This document shows, piece by piece, positions 1 to 12,308 of a stretch of DNA of 64,000 nt; position 1 is the first letter of the stretch, and each line of letters begins with the position of its first letter. The notes under the pieces were generated by a model. The model had not been told where the DNA came from, did no database searches, and saw only the letters and a list, made by a program, of their open reading frames with translations. The position numbers and the translations under genes are program-made. This DNA comes from Bradyrhizobium symbiodeficiens (lineage in GTDB: Bacteria > Pseudomonadota > Alphaproteobacteria > Rhizobiales > Xanthobacteraceae), in the NCBI RefSeq assembly GCF_002266465.3, contig NZ_CP029427.2:6326501-6390500 (forward strand). Direction: 5' to 3'.

Positions 1-1222
1 GGGCGCGGACGGTTTCGAGGATTTCGAGCTCCTTGCCTTGCGGCAAGCCGGTCGCCATCAGATCTTCGATGCCGTCGAAATAGCTGCTGATGCGCTTGTA
101 CTGGCCGTAGAAGATCTGCTTGTTCATCTCCTCGAAGTCGAACGCATAATTGAGCGCACGCCGCACGCGGGGATCGCTGAACTTGCCGCGGCGCAGGTTC
201 GGCACGAAGGCCTGCATCACGCCCGAGCTGCGATTGGCGAATTCCTCGAGGATCACGCGCTTTTCGCTCACGGCGGGGAAGTCGTAGGCCGTCGCCCAGC
301 TCTTCGCGCTGTTCTCGGTACGCCAATCGACCTGGTCGGCCTTGAAAGCCTCGATCGCGACGGTGGCGTCGCGGAAATATTCGTAGCGCAGCTCGTCGAA
401 ATTGTTGCGGCCGACATTGGCCGCGAGGTCGCGACCCCAATAATCCTTGACGCGCTCCAGCGCGATCGACCGTCCGGCGACGAAGTCCTTGACCTTGTAG
501 GGACCGGAACCAAGCGGCACCTCAAGCGTGGTGGCGGACACATCGCGCTTGCGACCTTGCGCGTCGGTCCCTTCCCACCAATGCTTCGGCAGGACGGTGA
601 GCTGCCCGACGATCTGCGGCAACTCGCGATTACCCGGCGCGTCGAACACGAACTTCACCTCGCGCTCGCCGACCTTCTCGGCCTTCACCACATGGCTGTA
701 ATAGGCCGAGTACATCGGGTGGTGCTTCTTGAAGGAATCGAGCGAGAAGATCACGTCGTCGGCGGTCACCGGCTTGCCGTCGTGCCATTTGGCCTGCGGG
801 CGCAGGCGGTAGGTGACGAAGGAAAAATCATCGGGATGGCTCACGGCCTCGGCCAGCGCGCCATATTCGGTCGAGACCTCGTCGAGCGAGGGCGTCGTGA
901 GGGATTCGTAGATGAATGCGACGGCACCGGCGACCTGCCCCTTCACACCCGACACGACGATGTTGAAATTGTCGAAAGTGCCGACCGCGATCTGCCGCGC
1001 GACGCCACCCTTGGGCGCTTCCGGATTGACGTAGTCGAAGCGCTTGAAGTCGGCGGGGTACTTGACCTTTCCGAACAGCGACAACCCGTGGCGCCAGGGA
1101 AGCTCATTCGCCGCTTGCGCATCGGCGCTACCGACGACGGAGAGGCCCGCCACGGAACCGAGGGCGGGAAGCGCTGCAACCGCAGTGCCGGTGAGCAGGA
1201 GATCGCGTCGGGTAATGGCCAA
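1..1222 (-). CDS. Periplasmic peptide-type ABC binding protein (SBP family 5, YejA-like), 3' end outside window
   Basis: Reading the minus strand gives about 407 residues before the window edge, so the C-terminus is missing. The start is taken as TTG at 1222, with AGGA eight bases upstream and a stop codon in frame further upstream. The N-terminus has a twin-arginine motif (TRRDLLLTG) followed by a hydrophobic stretch, so export through Tat is likely. The mature part reads LPWRHGLSLFGKVKYP, then a family-5 body with WHDGKPVTADDVIFSLDS, typical of binding proteins for oligopeptide or YejABEF-type ABC importers. The ligand is unknown. Any permease genes would lie to the left, outside the window. 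Confidence 0.85.
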   Translation of the reverse strand, partial: MAITRRDLLLTGTAVAALPALGSVAGLSVVGSADAQAANELPWRHGLSLFGKVKYPADFKRFDYVNPEAPKGGVARQIAVGTFDNFNIVVSGVKGQVAGAVAFIYESLTTPSLDEVSTEYGALAEAVSHPDDFSFVTYRLRPQAKWHDGKPVTADDVIFSLDSFKKHHPMYSAYYSHVVKAEKVGEREVKFVFDAPGNRELPQIVGQLTVLPKHWWEGTDAQGRKRDVSATTLEVPLGSGPYKVKDFVAGRSIALERVKDYWGRDLAANVGRNNFDELRYEYFRDATVAIEAFKADQVDWRTENSAKSWATAYDFPAVSEKRVILEEFANRSSGVMQAFVPNLRRGKFSDPRVRRALNYAFDFEEMNKQIFYGQYKRISSYFDGIEDLMATGLPQGKELEILETVRA

Positions 1223-1383
1223 ATCAATAGTCCTGTCTTGAAGGAGGCTACTCCTTTAAGGTCCCAATATAGGCGAGGTTTCGACCGAATATGTTGCTTT
1301 TTCCTCATCTTGGAAGGCCGTGCGGCCTGTCGGATGCGGCCAAACGCCCCGATAAACTCACCGCGAGGCCCGGATATGGAAAC

Positions 1384-1405
1384 GGCCAGGCTTCTCAGCC
1401 TGGCC
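1384..1405 (-). terminator. Hairpin downstream of cycM
   Basis: A perfect 9-bp inverted repeat, GGCCAGGCT and AGCCTGGCC, with a TCTC loop lies 29 bases past the cycM stop. On the minus strand it is followed only by a short GTTTCC tract, so it is a moderate intrinsic terminator candidate. Confidence 0.6.
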
Positions 1406-1434
1406 GCATATTCCAAGATCGATACCGAGGCGCC

Positions 1435-1989
1435 TTATTTCGCCGCGGTCGGTAGCGGCTTCGGGCTGTCGGAGAGGCTGTTCAGGTACGCGATGACGTC
1501 GGCGCGTTCGGAGTCCTTCTGGATACCCGCGAAGCCCATCGCGGTGCCGGGAATGAAGCCCTTCGGATTGGCAATGAACTTGTTGAGATCGTCGATCGTC
1601 CAGGTGCCGCCCTTGGCCTTCATCGCCGCCGAGAAGTTGAAGCCGTTGCGGCCTTCGCCCCGGTGGTCGCCGACGACGCCATAGAGGTTCGGACCGACGC
1701 GATTCGGGCCGCCCTTCTCGAAGGTGTGGCAGGCGGCGCACTTCTTGGCGGCGGCAGCGCCCTTCTCGACAGACGCGGTCTGGAGCAGCTTTTCGATCGG
1801 CTCGGCGGGCGCGGCGGCAGCGGCGCCTTCCTTGCCGTGACCGGCATCTTCCTTCACGGCGATCTCGAAACCCGGCTTTTCCGGCATCTTGGGCGAGAAC
1901 AACGCATTGGCGGTGAAGCTCGTCACCAGCAGAAGGAGACAGGTGCCGAGCACGGCACCGAGAATCTTGTTGAGTTCGAAAGAGTCCAT
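1435..1989 (-). CDS. cycM: Membrane-anchored cytochrome c CycM
   Basis: 184 residues from the start MDSFELNKILG; an in-frame ATG eight codons upstream is also open but less likely. Residues 9-31 form one hydrophobic segment that acts as an uncleaved signal anchor. A linker rich in Ala, Pro and Glu follows, then a class I cytochrome c domain with the haem motif CAACH at 84-88 and the probable axial Met at 151 in PGTAMGF. The length and N-terminus match CycM of Bradyrhizobium japonicum, which carries electrons from the bc1 complex to the aa3-type oxidase during aerobic growth (family knowledge). It is transcribed divergently from kdsB. Confidence 0.95.
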   Translation of the reverse strand: MDSFELNKILGAVLGTCLLLLVTSFTANALFSPKMPEKPGFEIAVKEDAGHGKEGAAAAAPAEPIEKLLQTASVEKGAAAAKKCAACHTFEKGGPNRVGPNLYGVVGDHRGEGRNGFNFSAAMKAKGGTWTIDDLNKFIANPKGFIPGTAMGFAGIQKDSERADVIAYLNSLSDSPKPLPTAAK

Positions 1990-2222
1990 TTCCGGCCAGG
2001 CCCCACACCGCAAGAAGGATCGAGCGGCCGGGCGGCCGCCAGGACGAGCCTCGGGAGAATCAATCGTTCCTTACTGTTTCCCCGAGTTTTGCCATTGAGA
2101 TATCGGTTTGCCCGGGGTCTGGCAACCCGTATAAGCGACCCCGCTTTCGACCCGTCCCCACCCATTTCCCGGCGCGGAAAACGCCCCGTTTCCAGGCTCC
2201 TGACCCCGGATCTCCAGACCCA

Positions 2223-2963
2223 ATGATCGATCCTCGCATCCTGGTGCTGATCCCGGCCCGCATGGCCGCCACCCGCCTGCCCGGCAAGCCGCTCGCCGAT
2301 ATCGCGGGGCTGCCGATGATCGTGCACGTGCTGCGCCGCGCCGAGGCCGCCGGCATCGGCCGGGTCGCGGTCGCGACCGATACGCCGGAGATCGCTTCTG
2401 TCGTGACGGCCCATGGCGGCGAGGCCGTGATGACCAGCCCGGCACACCCCTCCGGCTCCGACCGCATCCACGAGGCCATGCAGAAGCTCGATCCGGACGG
2501 CAAGGCCGAGATCGTGGTCAATCTGCAGGGCGATTTTCCGACCATCACGATCGACAACATCCGCCAGGTGCTGCCGCCGCTGCAAGACCCGGCCGTGGAC
2601 ATCGCGACGCTGGCCTCGCAGATCCACACCGAGGAGGAAGACCTCGCCCCGAGCGTCGTGAAGGCGATCGGAACCTCGCTCGGCGGCAAGCGCATGCGCG
2701 CACTTTATTTCACCCGTGCGACCGCGCCGACCGGCGACGGACCGCGTTACCACCATATCGGTCTGTACGCCTATCGCCGCGCGGCGCTGGAGCGTTACGT
2801 TTCCCTGCCGCCCTCGCCGCTGGAATTGCAGGAGAAGCTCGAACAGCTCCGAGCGCTCGAGGCGGGAATGCGCATCGACTTCACCATCGTCGACACCGTG
2901 CCCCGCGGGGTCGACACGCCGGCGGACCTGGAAACCGCCCGCAGCATCCTTTCCAAATCCTGA
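2223..2963 (+). CDS. kdsB: 3-deoxy-manno-octulosonate cytidylyltransferase (CMP-KDO synthetase)
   Basis: 246 residues, the normal length for KdsB. It activates KDO with CTP in the cytoplasm for the lipopolysaccharide inner core. The N-terminal nucleotide-binding motif IPARMAATRLPGKPL is clear. The second motif, usually NVQGDEP, reads NLQGDFP here at 100-106. The ribosome-binding site is weak. pheA follows on the same strand after 39 bases, so co-transcription is likely; the kdsB-pheA pairing has no obvious metabolic logic. Confidence 0.95.
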   Translation: MIDPRILVLIPARMAATRLPGKPLADIAGLPMIVHVLRRAEAAGIGRVAVATDTPEIASVVTAHGGEAVMTSPAHPSGSDRIHEAMQKLDPDGKAEIVVNLQGDFPTITIDNIRQVLPPLQDPAVDIATLASQIHTEEEDLAPSVVKAIGTSLGGKRMRALYFTRATAPTGDGPRYHHIGLYAYRRAALERYVSLPPSPLELQEKLEQLRALEAGMRIDFTIVDTVPRGVDTPADLETARSILSKS

Positions 2964-3002
2964 GCCGCTGTTACAAGGCCGACCCAGGAGCACTTTTAAG
3001 AC

Positions 3003-3863
3003 ATGAGCAAGATGAAGATCGCATTCCAGGGCGAGCCCGGAGCCAATTCCCACATCGCCATCGTCGAGGCCTATCCCGACGCCGAGCCGTTGCCCTGCGC
3101 CACCTTCGAGGACGCGCTGTCGGCGATCTCCTCGGGCGAGGCCGATCTCGGCATGATTCCGATCGAGAACTCGGTCGCAGGCCGCGTTGCCGACATTCAT
3201 CATCTGCTGCCGGCCTCCGGCCTCTTCATCATCGGTGAATGGTTTCTCCCCGTTCGGCATCAATTGATGGCGGTGAAGGGCACCAAGCTCGAAGACATCA
3301 AGAGCGTCGAGAGCCATGTCCATGCGCTCGGCCAATGCCGCCGCATCATCCGCAAGCTCGGCATCAAGCCGATCGTGCATGCCGATACCGCCGGCAGCGC
3401 CCGCGACATCTCGGAGCGCAAGGACAAGACGGTGGCCGCGATCGCGTCCCGCCTCGCCGCCAAGATCTACGGCCTCGACATCCTCGCCGAGGACATCGAG
3501 GACGAGGCCCACAACACCACCCGCTTCGTGGTGCTGGCGCGCGAGCCGAAATGGGCGGCGCAAGGCTCCGGCCCGCTGGTCACGACCTTCGTGTTCCGGG
3601 TGCGCAATTTGCCGGCCGCGCTCTACAAGGCGCTCGGCGGCTTTGCCACCAACGGCGTCAACATGACCAAGCTCGAGAGCTACATGGTCGACGGCAATTT
3701 CTTCGCCACGCAGTTTTACGCCGACGTCGACGGCCACCCTGACGACAAGGGCCTGGCCTTCGCGATCGAGGAGCTGAAATTCTTCTCGCGCGAATTCCGC
3801 ATCGTCGGCGTCTATCCGGGGCATCCGTTCCGAGCCACTTTCAGCGAGTCGAAGCAGGATTAG
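3003..3863 (+). CDS. pheA: Prephenate dehydratase with ACT domain
   Basis: 286 residues. It converts prephenate to phenylpyruvate in phenylalanine synthesis. The PDT domain (about 1-185) contains the catalytic TTRF motif at 172-175 inside NTTRFVVLAREP. A C-terminal ACT domain (about 195-275, KLESYMVDGNFFATQFYADV) is expected to bind phenylalanine for feedback inhibition. It lacks a chorismate mutase domain, as is usual for alphaproteobacteria. A CCAGGAG sequence precedes the ATG. It follows kdsB closely. Confidence 0.95.
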   Translation: MSKMKIAFQGEPGANSHIAIVEAYPDAEPLPCATFEDALSAISSGEADLGMIPIENSVAGRVADIHHLLPASGLFIIGEWFLPVRHQLMAVKGTKLEDIKSVESHVHALGQCRRIIRKLGIKPIVHADTAGSARDISERKDKTVAAIASRLAAKIYGLDILAEDIEDEAHNTTRFVVLAREPKWAAQGSGPLVTTFVFRVRNLPAALYKALGGFATNGVNMTKLESYMVDGNFFATQFYADVDGHPDDKGLAFAIEELKFFSREFRIVGVYPGHPFRATFSESKQD

Positions 3864-3865
3864 TC

Positions 3866-3905
3866 GCGTGTCCCGGCCGCGCGAAGCGCGAGCGTCCGGG
3901 GTACG
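3866..3905. repeat. Short degenerate palindromic repeat (CGTGTCCCGG family)
   Basis: An imperfect dyad with CGTGTCCCGG at one end and CCGGGGTACG at the other lies between the convergent pheA and monooxygenase genes. The same ends are seen at 10298-10348 and 43616-43651, so this is probably a decayed member of a dispersed family. Confidence 0.5.
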
Positions 3906-3912
3906 ATAGCGT

Positions 3913-4926
3913 TTACGCGGCCGCTCGGAGCCCAAACGCCTCCGCCAACAGCGAATAGGACTTCTTCCGCGCCTCGTGATCGTACACGGCGGTGATCACC
4001 ATCAGTTCGTCCGGCTTGCTCACGTCGATCAGCAGCTGCAGTTTCTTCTGCACCGTCGTGGGGCTGCCGACGAACAGACGCGAGCGGTTGCGGAGGATCG
4101 AGGTGCGCTCGGCGTCGGAGTAAGGATAGGCCAGCGCCTCCTCGACGCTCGGCAGCGGCAGATATTGTCCGCGGTCGCGGCGCAGCCGGTTGAGGTCGAA
4201 CGAAGAGGCAAGCCGTTCGGCCTCCTCGTCGGTATCGGCGGTGATGACGGCGACCGCGAGGATGGCGTGCGGGCTCGCACGCCAGGCCGAAGGCTGGAAG
4301 CGGTTGCGATAGTGCACCATCGCATCGACCGCGTCATGGGACGCGAAATGATGGGCGAACGCGAAGCCCATGCCGACTTGCGCGGCCAGTTCCGAGGAAT
4401 AATCGCTGGAGCCGAGCAGCCAGATCGGCGGCAGGGCGGTGTCGTCGGGCATGGCGACGACGTTGTGGTAGGGGTGGCCTGCGGGGAATTCGCGCGTCTC
4501 CCACAGGATCAGTTCGTGCAACCGCTCCAGGAAATCGTCACCCTCGCGGCGGTCGAGCCGGCTGCGCAGCGCGTAGGCCGTGGCACCGTCGGTGCCGGGC
4601 GCCCGGCCGAGGCCGAGGTCGATACGGCCGGGAAACAGCGCTTCCAGCATCTTGAAACGTTCGGCCACCACCAGCGGCGCATGATTGGGCAGCATCACCC
4701 CGCCGGAGCCGACGCGGATGTGCTTCGTCACCGCCGCGATCTGGCCGATCATGACGTCGGGCGCCGGGCTCGCGACCGAGGCGAGGTTATGGTGCTCCGC
4801 GAGCCAGTAGCGGACATAGCCGAGCCCGTCGACATGGCGCGCCAGGTCGATGCTGTTGCGCAAGGCCGCAGCGGGCTTGGTGCCTGTGGTGACGACCGAG
4901 AGGTCGAGGACTGAGAGCGGGATCAT
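3913..4926 (-). CDS. LLM-class flavin-dependent oxidoreductase (luciferase-like monooxygenase)
   Basis: 337 residues forming a single bacterial-luciferase-like TIM barrel. Recognisable blocks are RYWLAEHHN near residue 40, VGSGGVMLPNHAPL, and RIDLGLGRAPGTDG, which together mark the group-1 family often labelled YhbW-like. Members use reduced FMN or F420; a Rhizobiales protein is most likely FMN-dependent (inference). The substrate cannot be read from the sequence. It is a single gene converging on pheA, and a 400-base AT-rich spacer lies upstream of its start. Confidence 0.85.
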   Translation of the reverse strand: MIPLSVLDLSVVTTGTKPAAALRNSIDLARHVDGLGYVRYWLAEHHNLASVASPAPDVMIGQIAAVTKHIRVGSGGVMLPNHAPLVVAERFKMLEALFPGRIDLGLGRAPGTDGATAYALRSRLDRREGDDFLERLHELILWETREFPAGHPYHNVVAMPDDTALPPIWLLGSSDYSSELAAQVGMGFAFAHHFASHDAVDAMVHYRNRFQPSAWRASPHAILAVAVITADTDEEAERLASSFDLNRLRRDRGQYLPLPSVEEALAYPYSDAERTSILRNRSRLFVGSPTTVQKKLQLLIDVSKPDELMVITAVYDHEARKKSYSLLAEAFGLRAAA

Positions 4927-5326
4927 GGCGCGCTAACCTAGTGGAGGACCGGGCGGCGACAATGGGGTGGCTGCGCAGGTCTGACGTGTGCAGGTCGCGA
5001 GCCGAGGGGCTTGGTCAACGCGAGATGATTGGGCCGATTAACGTCCATATGACCAAATTTTCCTATTGCCCACCATGGATTCTGCCTCCAAATTCAATCT
5101 CAACATTCCATTAATGCATTGATATTCATATAATTTCGTCGCTACGACGACGGCCCAACAAAATCGGATTACGACCAATAATCCGGATATTACCGGTGCA
5201 AGTGGGCCATTTCCCATCTCCGATGGGCTGTCGATCGAACAGCCTTTGCCCTATCTTAGGCACTCCCAAGCTAGACCTGACCGTCGGCCGCCAGGATCTG
5301 GCGACATATCTGGAGCGAATGGTGCC
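4927..5326. promoter_or_regulatory. AT-rich intergenic region between divergent monooxygenase and metF, with one dyad
   Basis: No gene is supported here. The part from about 5030 to 5200 is much more AT-rich than the surroundings and probably holds promoters for both flanking genes. A near-perfect dyad, GGCTGTCGATCGAACAGCC, lies at 5226-5244, about 80 bases before the metF start; it could be an operator or a leader hairpin. I found no convincing SAM-II or cobalamin riboswitch consensus in the stretch. Some relatives carry an ArsR-type regulator gene upstream of metF (from memory); none is here. Confidence 0.45.
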
Positions 5327-6247
5327 ATGACCGATCTGACGATTCCTGCCCGGGCCGACGGGCAAGACGGGCACCTGAAGCGGCCTGCGATCTCCTTCGA
5401 ATTCTTTCCGCCCAAGACGGAGGATATGGAGCGCAATCTCTGGGAGACCATCAACCGGCTCGCCCCGCTCGACCCGAAATTCGTCTCGGTGACCTATGGC
5501 GCCGGCGGCTCGACCCGCGAGCGCACCCATTCGACCATCGCCCGCATCCTGAAAGAGACCGCGCTGCTGCCGGCCGCGCATCTGACCTGCGTCGGCGCCT
5601 CGCGCGGCGAGATCGACGGGATCGTCGACCGCTATCACGAGGTCGGCGTCCGCCACATCGTGGCCCTGCGGGGCGATCCCGCCGGCGGTATCGGCACGCC
5701 CTATTCGAGCCATCCCGACGGCTACCAGAACTCGGCCGACCTCGTCGCCGGCATCAAGAAGCGGCACGGCGACATCGAAGTGTCGGTGTCGGCCTATCCC
5801 GAGAAGCATCCCGAAGCGCGCGACTTCGATGCCGATATCGACACGCTGCAGGCCAAGGTGGATGCAGGCGCTGCGCGCGCGATCACCCAGGTGTTCTTCG
5901 ACAACGACCTCTACTTCCGCTATCTCGACCGGGTCCGCGCGCGCGGCATCGACATTCCGATCGTGCCGGGCATCATGCCCATGCACAATTTCAAGCAGGC
6001 GCGCAATTTCGTCACCCGCGCCGGCACCACGGTGCCGGACTGGTTCGCCGCGAAGTTCGAGGGCCTCGACGACGACGCCGAGACCCGCAAGCTCGTCGCG
6101 GCGACCGTTGCCGCCGGCCAGGTGCAGAAGCTCGCCAAGAACGGCGTCGACACCTTCCATTTCTACACCATGAACCGCGCCGATCTCGTGTTCGCGATCA
6201 GCCATTTGCTCGGCATCCGCGCCAAGAGCGCGCAGAAGGCGGCGTAA
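5327..6247 (+). CDS. metF: Methylenetetrahydrofolate reductase
   Basis: 306 residues from the ATG preceded by TGGAGCG; the frame is open a further 27 codons upstream, but that part lacks family similarity. It reduces 5,10-methylene-THF to 5-methyl-THF with FAD, supplying the methyl group used by MetH. The motif ISFEFFPPKT contains the catalytic Glu at residue 25. VSVTYGAGGSTRERTHSTI and HIVALRGDP are the folate and FAD-site blocks. It ends six bases before metH, so the two form a tight operon. Confidence 0.95.
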   Translation: MTDLTIPARADGQDGHLKRPAISFEFFPPKTEDMERNLWETINRLAPLDPKFVSVTYGAGGSTRERTHSTIARILKETALLPAAHLTCVGASRGEIDGIVDRYHEVGVRHIVALRGDPAGGIGTPYSSHPDGYQNSADLVAGIKKRHGDIEVSVSAYPEKHPEARDFDADIDTLQAKVDAGAARAITQVFFDNDLYFRYLDRVRARGIDIPIVPGIMPMHNFKQARNFVTRAGTTVPDWFAAKFEGLDDDAETRKLVAATVAAGQVQKLAKNGVDTFHFYTMNRADLVFAISHLLGIRAKSAQKAA

Positions 6248-6253
6248 GACAAC

Positions 6254-10099
<3,846 letters not shown>

Positions 10100-10129
10100 G
10101 CGCCGGCTCCAAAGCAAAATTTGAGAAAA

Positions 10130-10158
10130 CAACCCCATGCACAGTAGCGATGGGGTTG
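10130..10158 (-). terminator. Hairpin after metH, in orientation of minus-strand terminator
   Basis: The arms CAACCCCAT and ATGGGGTTG pair perfectly across an 11-base loop. On the minus strand the hairpin is followed by TTTTCTC, so it would stop transcription coming from the glutathione transferase gene. On the plus strand it is followed by A residues, a weaker context for ending metH. It may also belong to a dispersed element that includes the following 190 bases. Confidence 0.5.
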
Positions 10159-10297
10159 AAAAAATTCAGCAATTTCTTTGTGGCGTCGGGCGGGTTTTGC
10201 GACGTCGGGCAAAACAGGAGTATCGTTGCACGATCGGCTGCTGTGACGGTCTTCGCAGTCGGGCGGATAGGGGCGCCGCTCACCTTGCGCTCGGTTT

Positions 10298-10348
10298 CGT
10301 GCCCCGGACGCGGCGCAGCGTTGCAAGCTGCGTCGCGTCCGGGACACG
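10298..10348. repeat. Palindromic repeat, GTCCCGGACGC family
   Basis: Two 22-base arms, one starting CGTGCCCCGGACG and the other ending CGTCCGGGACACG with its start GCTGCGTCG, pair with two mismatches around a seven-base loop GTTGCAA. The ends match the repeat at 43616-43651. It sits just past the stop codon of the glutathione transferase gene. Confidence 0.75.
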
Positions 10349-10356
10349 AGAGCGTC

Positions 10357-10986
10357 TCATCCCTTCGGCGGCGCCAGCGGCTGCACGATCTCCTGGAACG
10401 GCGGCAAGGCCTCGCAACGCTCGGCATGTGCGCTCAGTGCCGGATAGCGCGCGGCGTCGAACAGCTGCGGATGGGCTTCGCGGGTGAAGCGGACGGCGCA
10501 GGCCACCGCGACATCGGCGTGGCCGATGCGATCGCCCAGCCAGTACGGCGTCGTCACCTTTGCGCGCTCGGCCTCCAGCACTTTCAGCACGTCGCCGATC
10601 TGCGCCTGGCAACGCTCGACCCACAGCGCGAGCTGCTCCTTCCGCAACACGCGCTCGTACAGCAGGCTGACCGCCTTGTCGCCGAGACCGGAGGCCAGCG
10701 CGCAGATGCGCAGATGCTTTCGCCGCTCGGCGCCGCCGCGCGGCAGCATTGCCTTTTCCGGCCCCATCAGTTCGTCGAGATAGTCCAGAATGATCATGCT
10801 CTCGATCAGCGCCTCGCCGTCGTCGAGCACCAAAGTCGGCACGCGGCGCAGCGGATTATACGGCGCGATCTTGTCGGCATCGCCGAAGGTCGACCACGGC
10901 TTGTGCGCGAAAGCGAGGCCGTAGAGCTTCAGCGCAATCGCGACGCGGCGGACGAAGGGGGAGTCGTATTGGCCGATCAGGAACAT
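10357..10986 (-). CDS. Glutathione S-transferase family protein
   Basis: 209 residues with an N-terminal thioredoxin-like domain (MFLIGQYDSPFVRRVAIAL) and the cis-Pro block RRVPTLVLDDGEALIES near 48-64, followed by a helical C-terminal domain with WLGDRIGHADVAVACA. The Ser in the YDSPFVRR motif is the likely activating residue. No partner gene indicates its substrate; detoxification or a thiol role is the family expectation. It is separated from its neighbours by repeat elements on both sides. Confidence 0.88.
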   Translation of the reverse strand: MFLIGQYDSPFVRRVAIALKLYGLAFAHKPWSTFGDADKIAPYNPLRRVPTLVLDDGEALIESMIILDYLDELMGPEKAMLPRGGAERRKHLRICALASGLGDKAVSLLYERVLRKEQLALWVERCQAQIGDVLKVLEAERAKVTTPYWLGDRIGHADVAVACAVRFTREAHPQLFDAARYPALSAHAERCEALPPFQEIVQPLAPPKG

Positions 10987-10998
10987 GGGTCACCTCTC

Positions 10999-11080
10999 GT
11001 CATTGCCGGGCTTGACCCGGCAATTCATCACGCTTCAGACTAGAGTTTGATGGATGCCCGGATCAAGTCCGGGCATGACG
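10999..11080. repeat. Palindromic island, GTCAT-GCCGGG-CTTGA family
   Basis: Two inner hairpins, TTGCCGGGCTTGACCCGGCAA and a second around GCCCGGATCAAGTCCGGGC, are enclosed by outer ends GTCAT and ATGAC. The plan is the same as in the islands at 37581-37663 and 55284-55367. It lies between two divergent genes, immediately upstream of the secreted protein start. Confidence 0.85.
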
Positions 11081-11100
11081 ATCTGAGCGGGAAGACACGC

Positions 11101-11520
11101 ATGACGCGGCGACTGGCGACGCTGGCATTTGGACTCTGCCTGCTCGCCGCGGGCGCCGCCCACGCGCAGGATCGCCCGATCGGCTTCCAGACGCCGTCCA
11201 AAAACATCGCCTGCCAGTTCTTCACGGATAACGGCCAAGGTGTTCTTCGCTGCGACATCATGAGCCTGGAAAGCCGCCCGCGCCGGCCCGCCGATTGCGA
11301 ACTCGAATGGGGCAACGCCTTCGAGATGAGCGCGAAGGGAGCCGCGGGGCGCATCTGCGCCGGCGACACCGTGATGGACCCGTCGCTGCCGGTGCTGGCC
11401 TATGGCGAGGTGTGGCAGCGCGGGGGGTTTACGTGCCGATCGGAGCAGACGGGGCTGACGTGCTTCAACGCGATGCAGCGCGGGTTCTCGCTAGCGCGGG
11501 GGAAGCAGGAGGTGTTTTGA
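11101..11520 (+). CDS. Small secreted protein of unknown function (DUF6636-like)
   Basis: 139 residues from ATG at 11101; the open frame upstream runs through the repeat and is not used. A Sec signal peptide (MTRRLATLAFGLCLLAAGAAHAQ) is predicted to be cleaved after AHA. The mature part, with FQTPSKNIACQF, four further Cys residues, and CRSEQTGLTCFN, resembles the short Cys-rich domain named DUF6636 in actinobacterial and rhizobial proteins (recognition from memory). Paired cysteines suggest disulfides in the periplasm. Function is unknown. Confidence 0.75.
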   Translation: MTRRLATLAFGLCLLAAGAAHAQDRPIGFQTPSKNIACQFFTDNGQGVLRCDIMSLESRPRRPADCELEWGNAFEMSAKGAAGRICAGDTVMDPSLPVLAYGEVWQRGGFTCRSEQTGLTCFNAMQRGFSLARGKQEVF

Positions 11521-11528
11521 GCAACGAC

Positions 11529-12308
11529 ATGACCGCTGACAAGGCTCCTTCACTCACTATTCTGGGCGTCTACTCCTACAGCGCGGACAAAGTTGCCTAT
11601 GCCCGCTTCATCCGGGAGTTAATCGATTCCTTCGATCCGCCCAATTTCAGCGAAGAAGTGAAGGACATCTTGCGCCGCGGCAGGGGTGACGAAATCGTGC
11701 CGCTGACTCCTGAAGAGAAACAGGATTGGGAAGACGAGCTGCACTCCCATATGGACGATGCCGCTGTTCTCGAAGTGCTCGTGGAGAATCCGGACGCAGG
11801 ATTCAATCCTCATGACTTCGCTCAGATTGACCCGACCAATCCCAAGGACCACTCAGAGATGGCGTGGAACGAGATGTTCCTGACCGCAGATGGCGAGACG
11901 GAGATCGAGACCGATTACCGGCAAAGGCTGCCTGCGGCTAACGAGTATCGTGTCGTGTTCGTCATCCATCGTTGGGAGCCTGGCCTGCCGCTGCGCTCCA
12001 GCTACGGAGAGCTTCAAGCTCCTGCCGTACAGCCGCTTTCCGAACGGCCATGGCGTCTCGTTTCCTATGATCCGCCAGAACCGAGTGACCGTGCCAATAA
12101 CACGGAGCGTAGCCCGCATGAGCGAAGCGACATGCGGGGAATCGCCTCCCGGATTGCGCTTCGCTCATCCGGGCTACGGCTAATCGATGACTGGCACATG
12201 CCTCGCGGCCGGCCGCGGCGCCGTACCATCCAGCCGAGGATCGTCGGCAATCTCGACCTGGCGGCGGAACGGGCGGAAGCCGGAGCGCTGGTAGAACGCG
12301 ACGGCTGA
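11529..12308 (+). CDS. Hypothetical protein with repeat-derived C-terminal tail
   Basis: 259 residues from ATG at 11529, eight bases after the previous stop. I do not recognise the family. The first 190 residues are acidic and soluble, with EEKQDWEDELHSHMDDAAVLEVLVE. From about residue 194 the frame runs into a palindromic island (12109-12177) and then 129 bases into the 3' end of the convergent GNAT gene. The tail (RSPHERSDMRGIASR) is plainly translated repeat, so the ancestral protein was probably about 190 residues and lost its own stop codon. Expression of the tail is uncertain. Confidence 0.6.
   Translation: MTADKAPSLTILGVYSYSADKVAYARFIRELIDSFDPPNFSEEVKDILRRGRGDEIVPLTPEEKQDWEDELHSHMDDAAVLEVLVENPDAGFNPHDFAQIDPTNPKDHSEMAWNEMFLTADGETEIETDYRQRLPAANEYRVVFVIHRWEPGLPLRSSYGELQAPAVQPLSERPWRLVSYDPPEPSDRANNTERSPHERSDMRGIASRIALRSSGLRLIDDWHMPRGRPRRRTIQPRIVGNLDLAAERAEAGALVERDG
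12109..12177. repeat. Palindromic island, GTAGCCCGCATGAGCG family
   Basis: Outer arms GTAGCCC and GGGCTAC enclose two hairpins, CCCGCATG with CATGCGGG and CCCGGAT with ATCCGGG, each with a GCGAAGCG-type loop. It lies inside the open frame of the upstream hypothetical gene. Confidence 0.85.

Noticed and set aside
1923..3935. A 670-codon antisense frame across kdsB and pheA
   Set aside because: It lies opposite two complete enzymes, and its translation has the low-complexity look of a shadow frame.
4927..5326. SAM-II or cobalamin riboswitch upstream of metF
   Set aside because: I looked for the conserved cores by eye and found none. A covariance-model search would decide.
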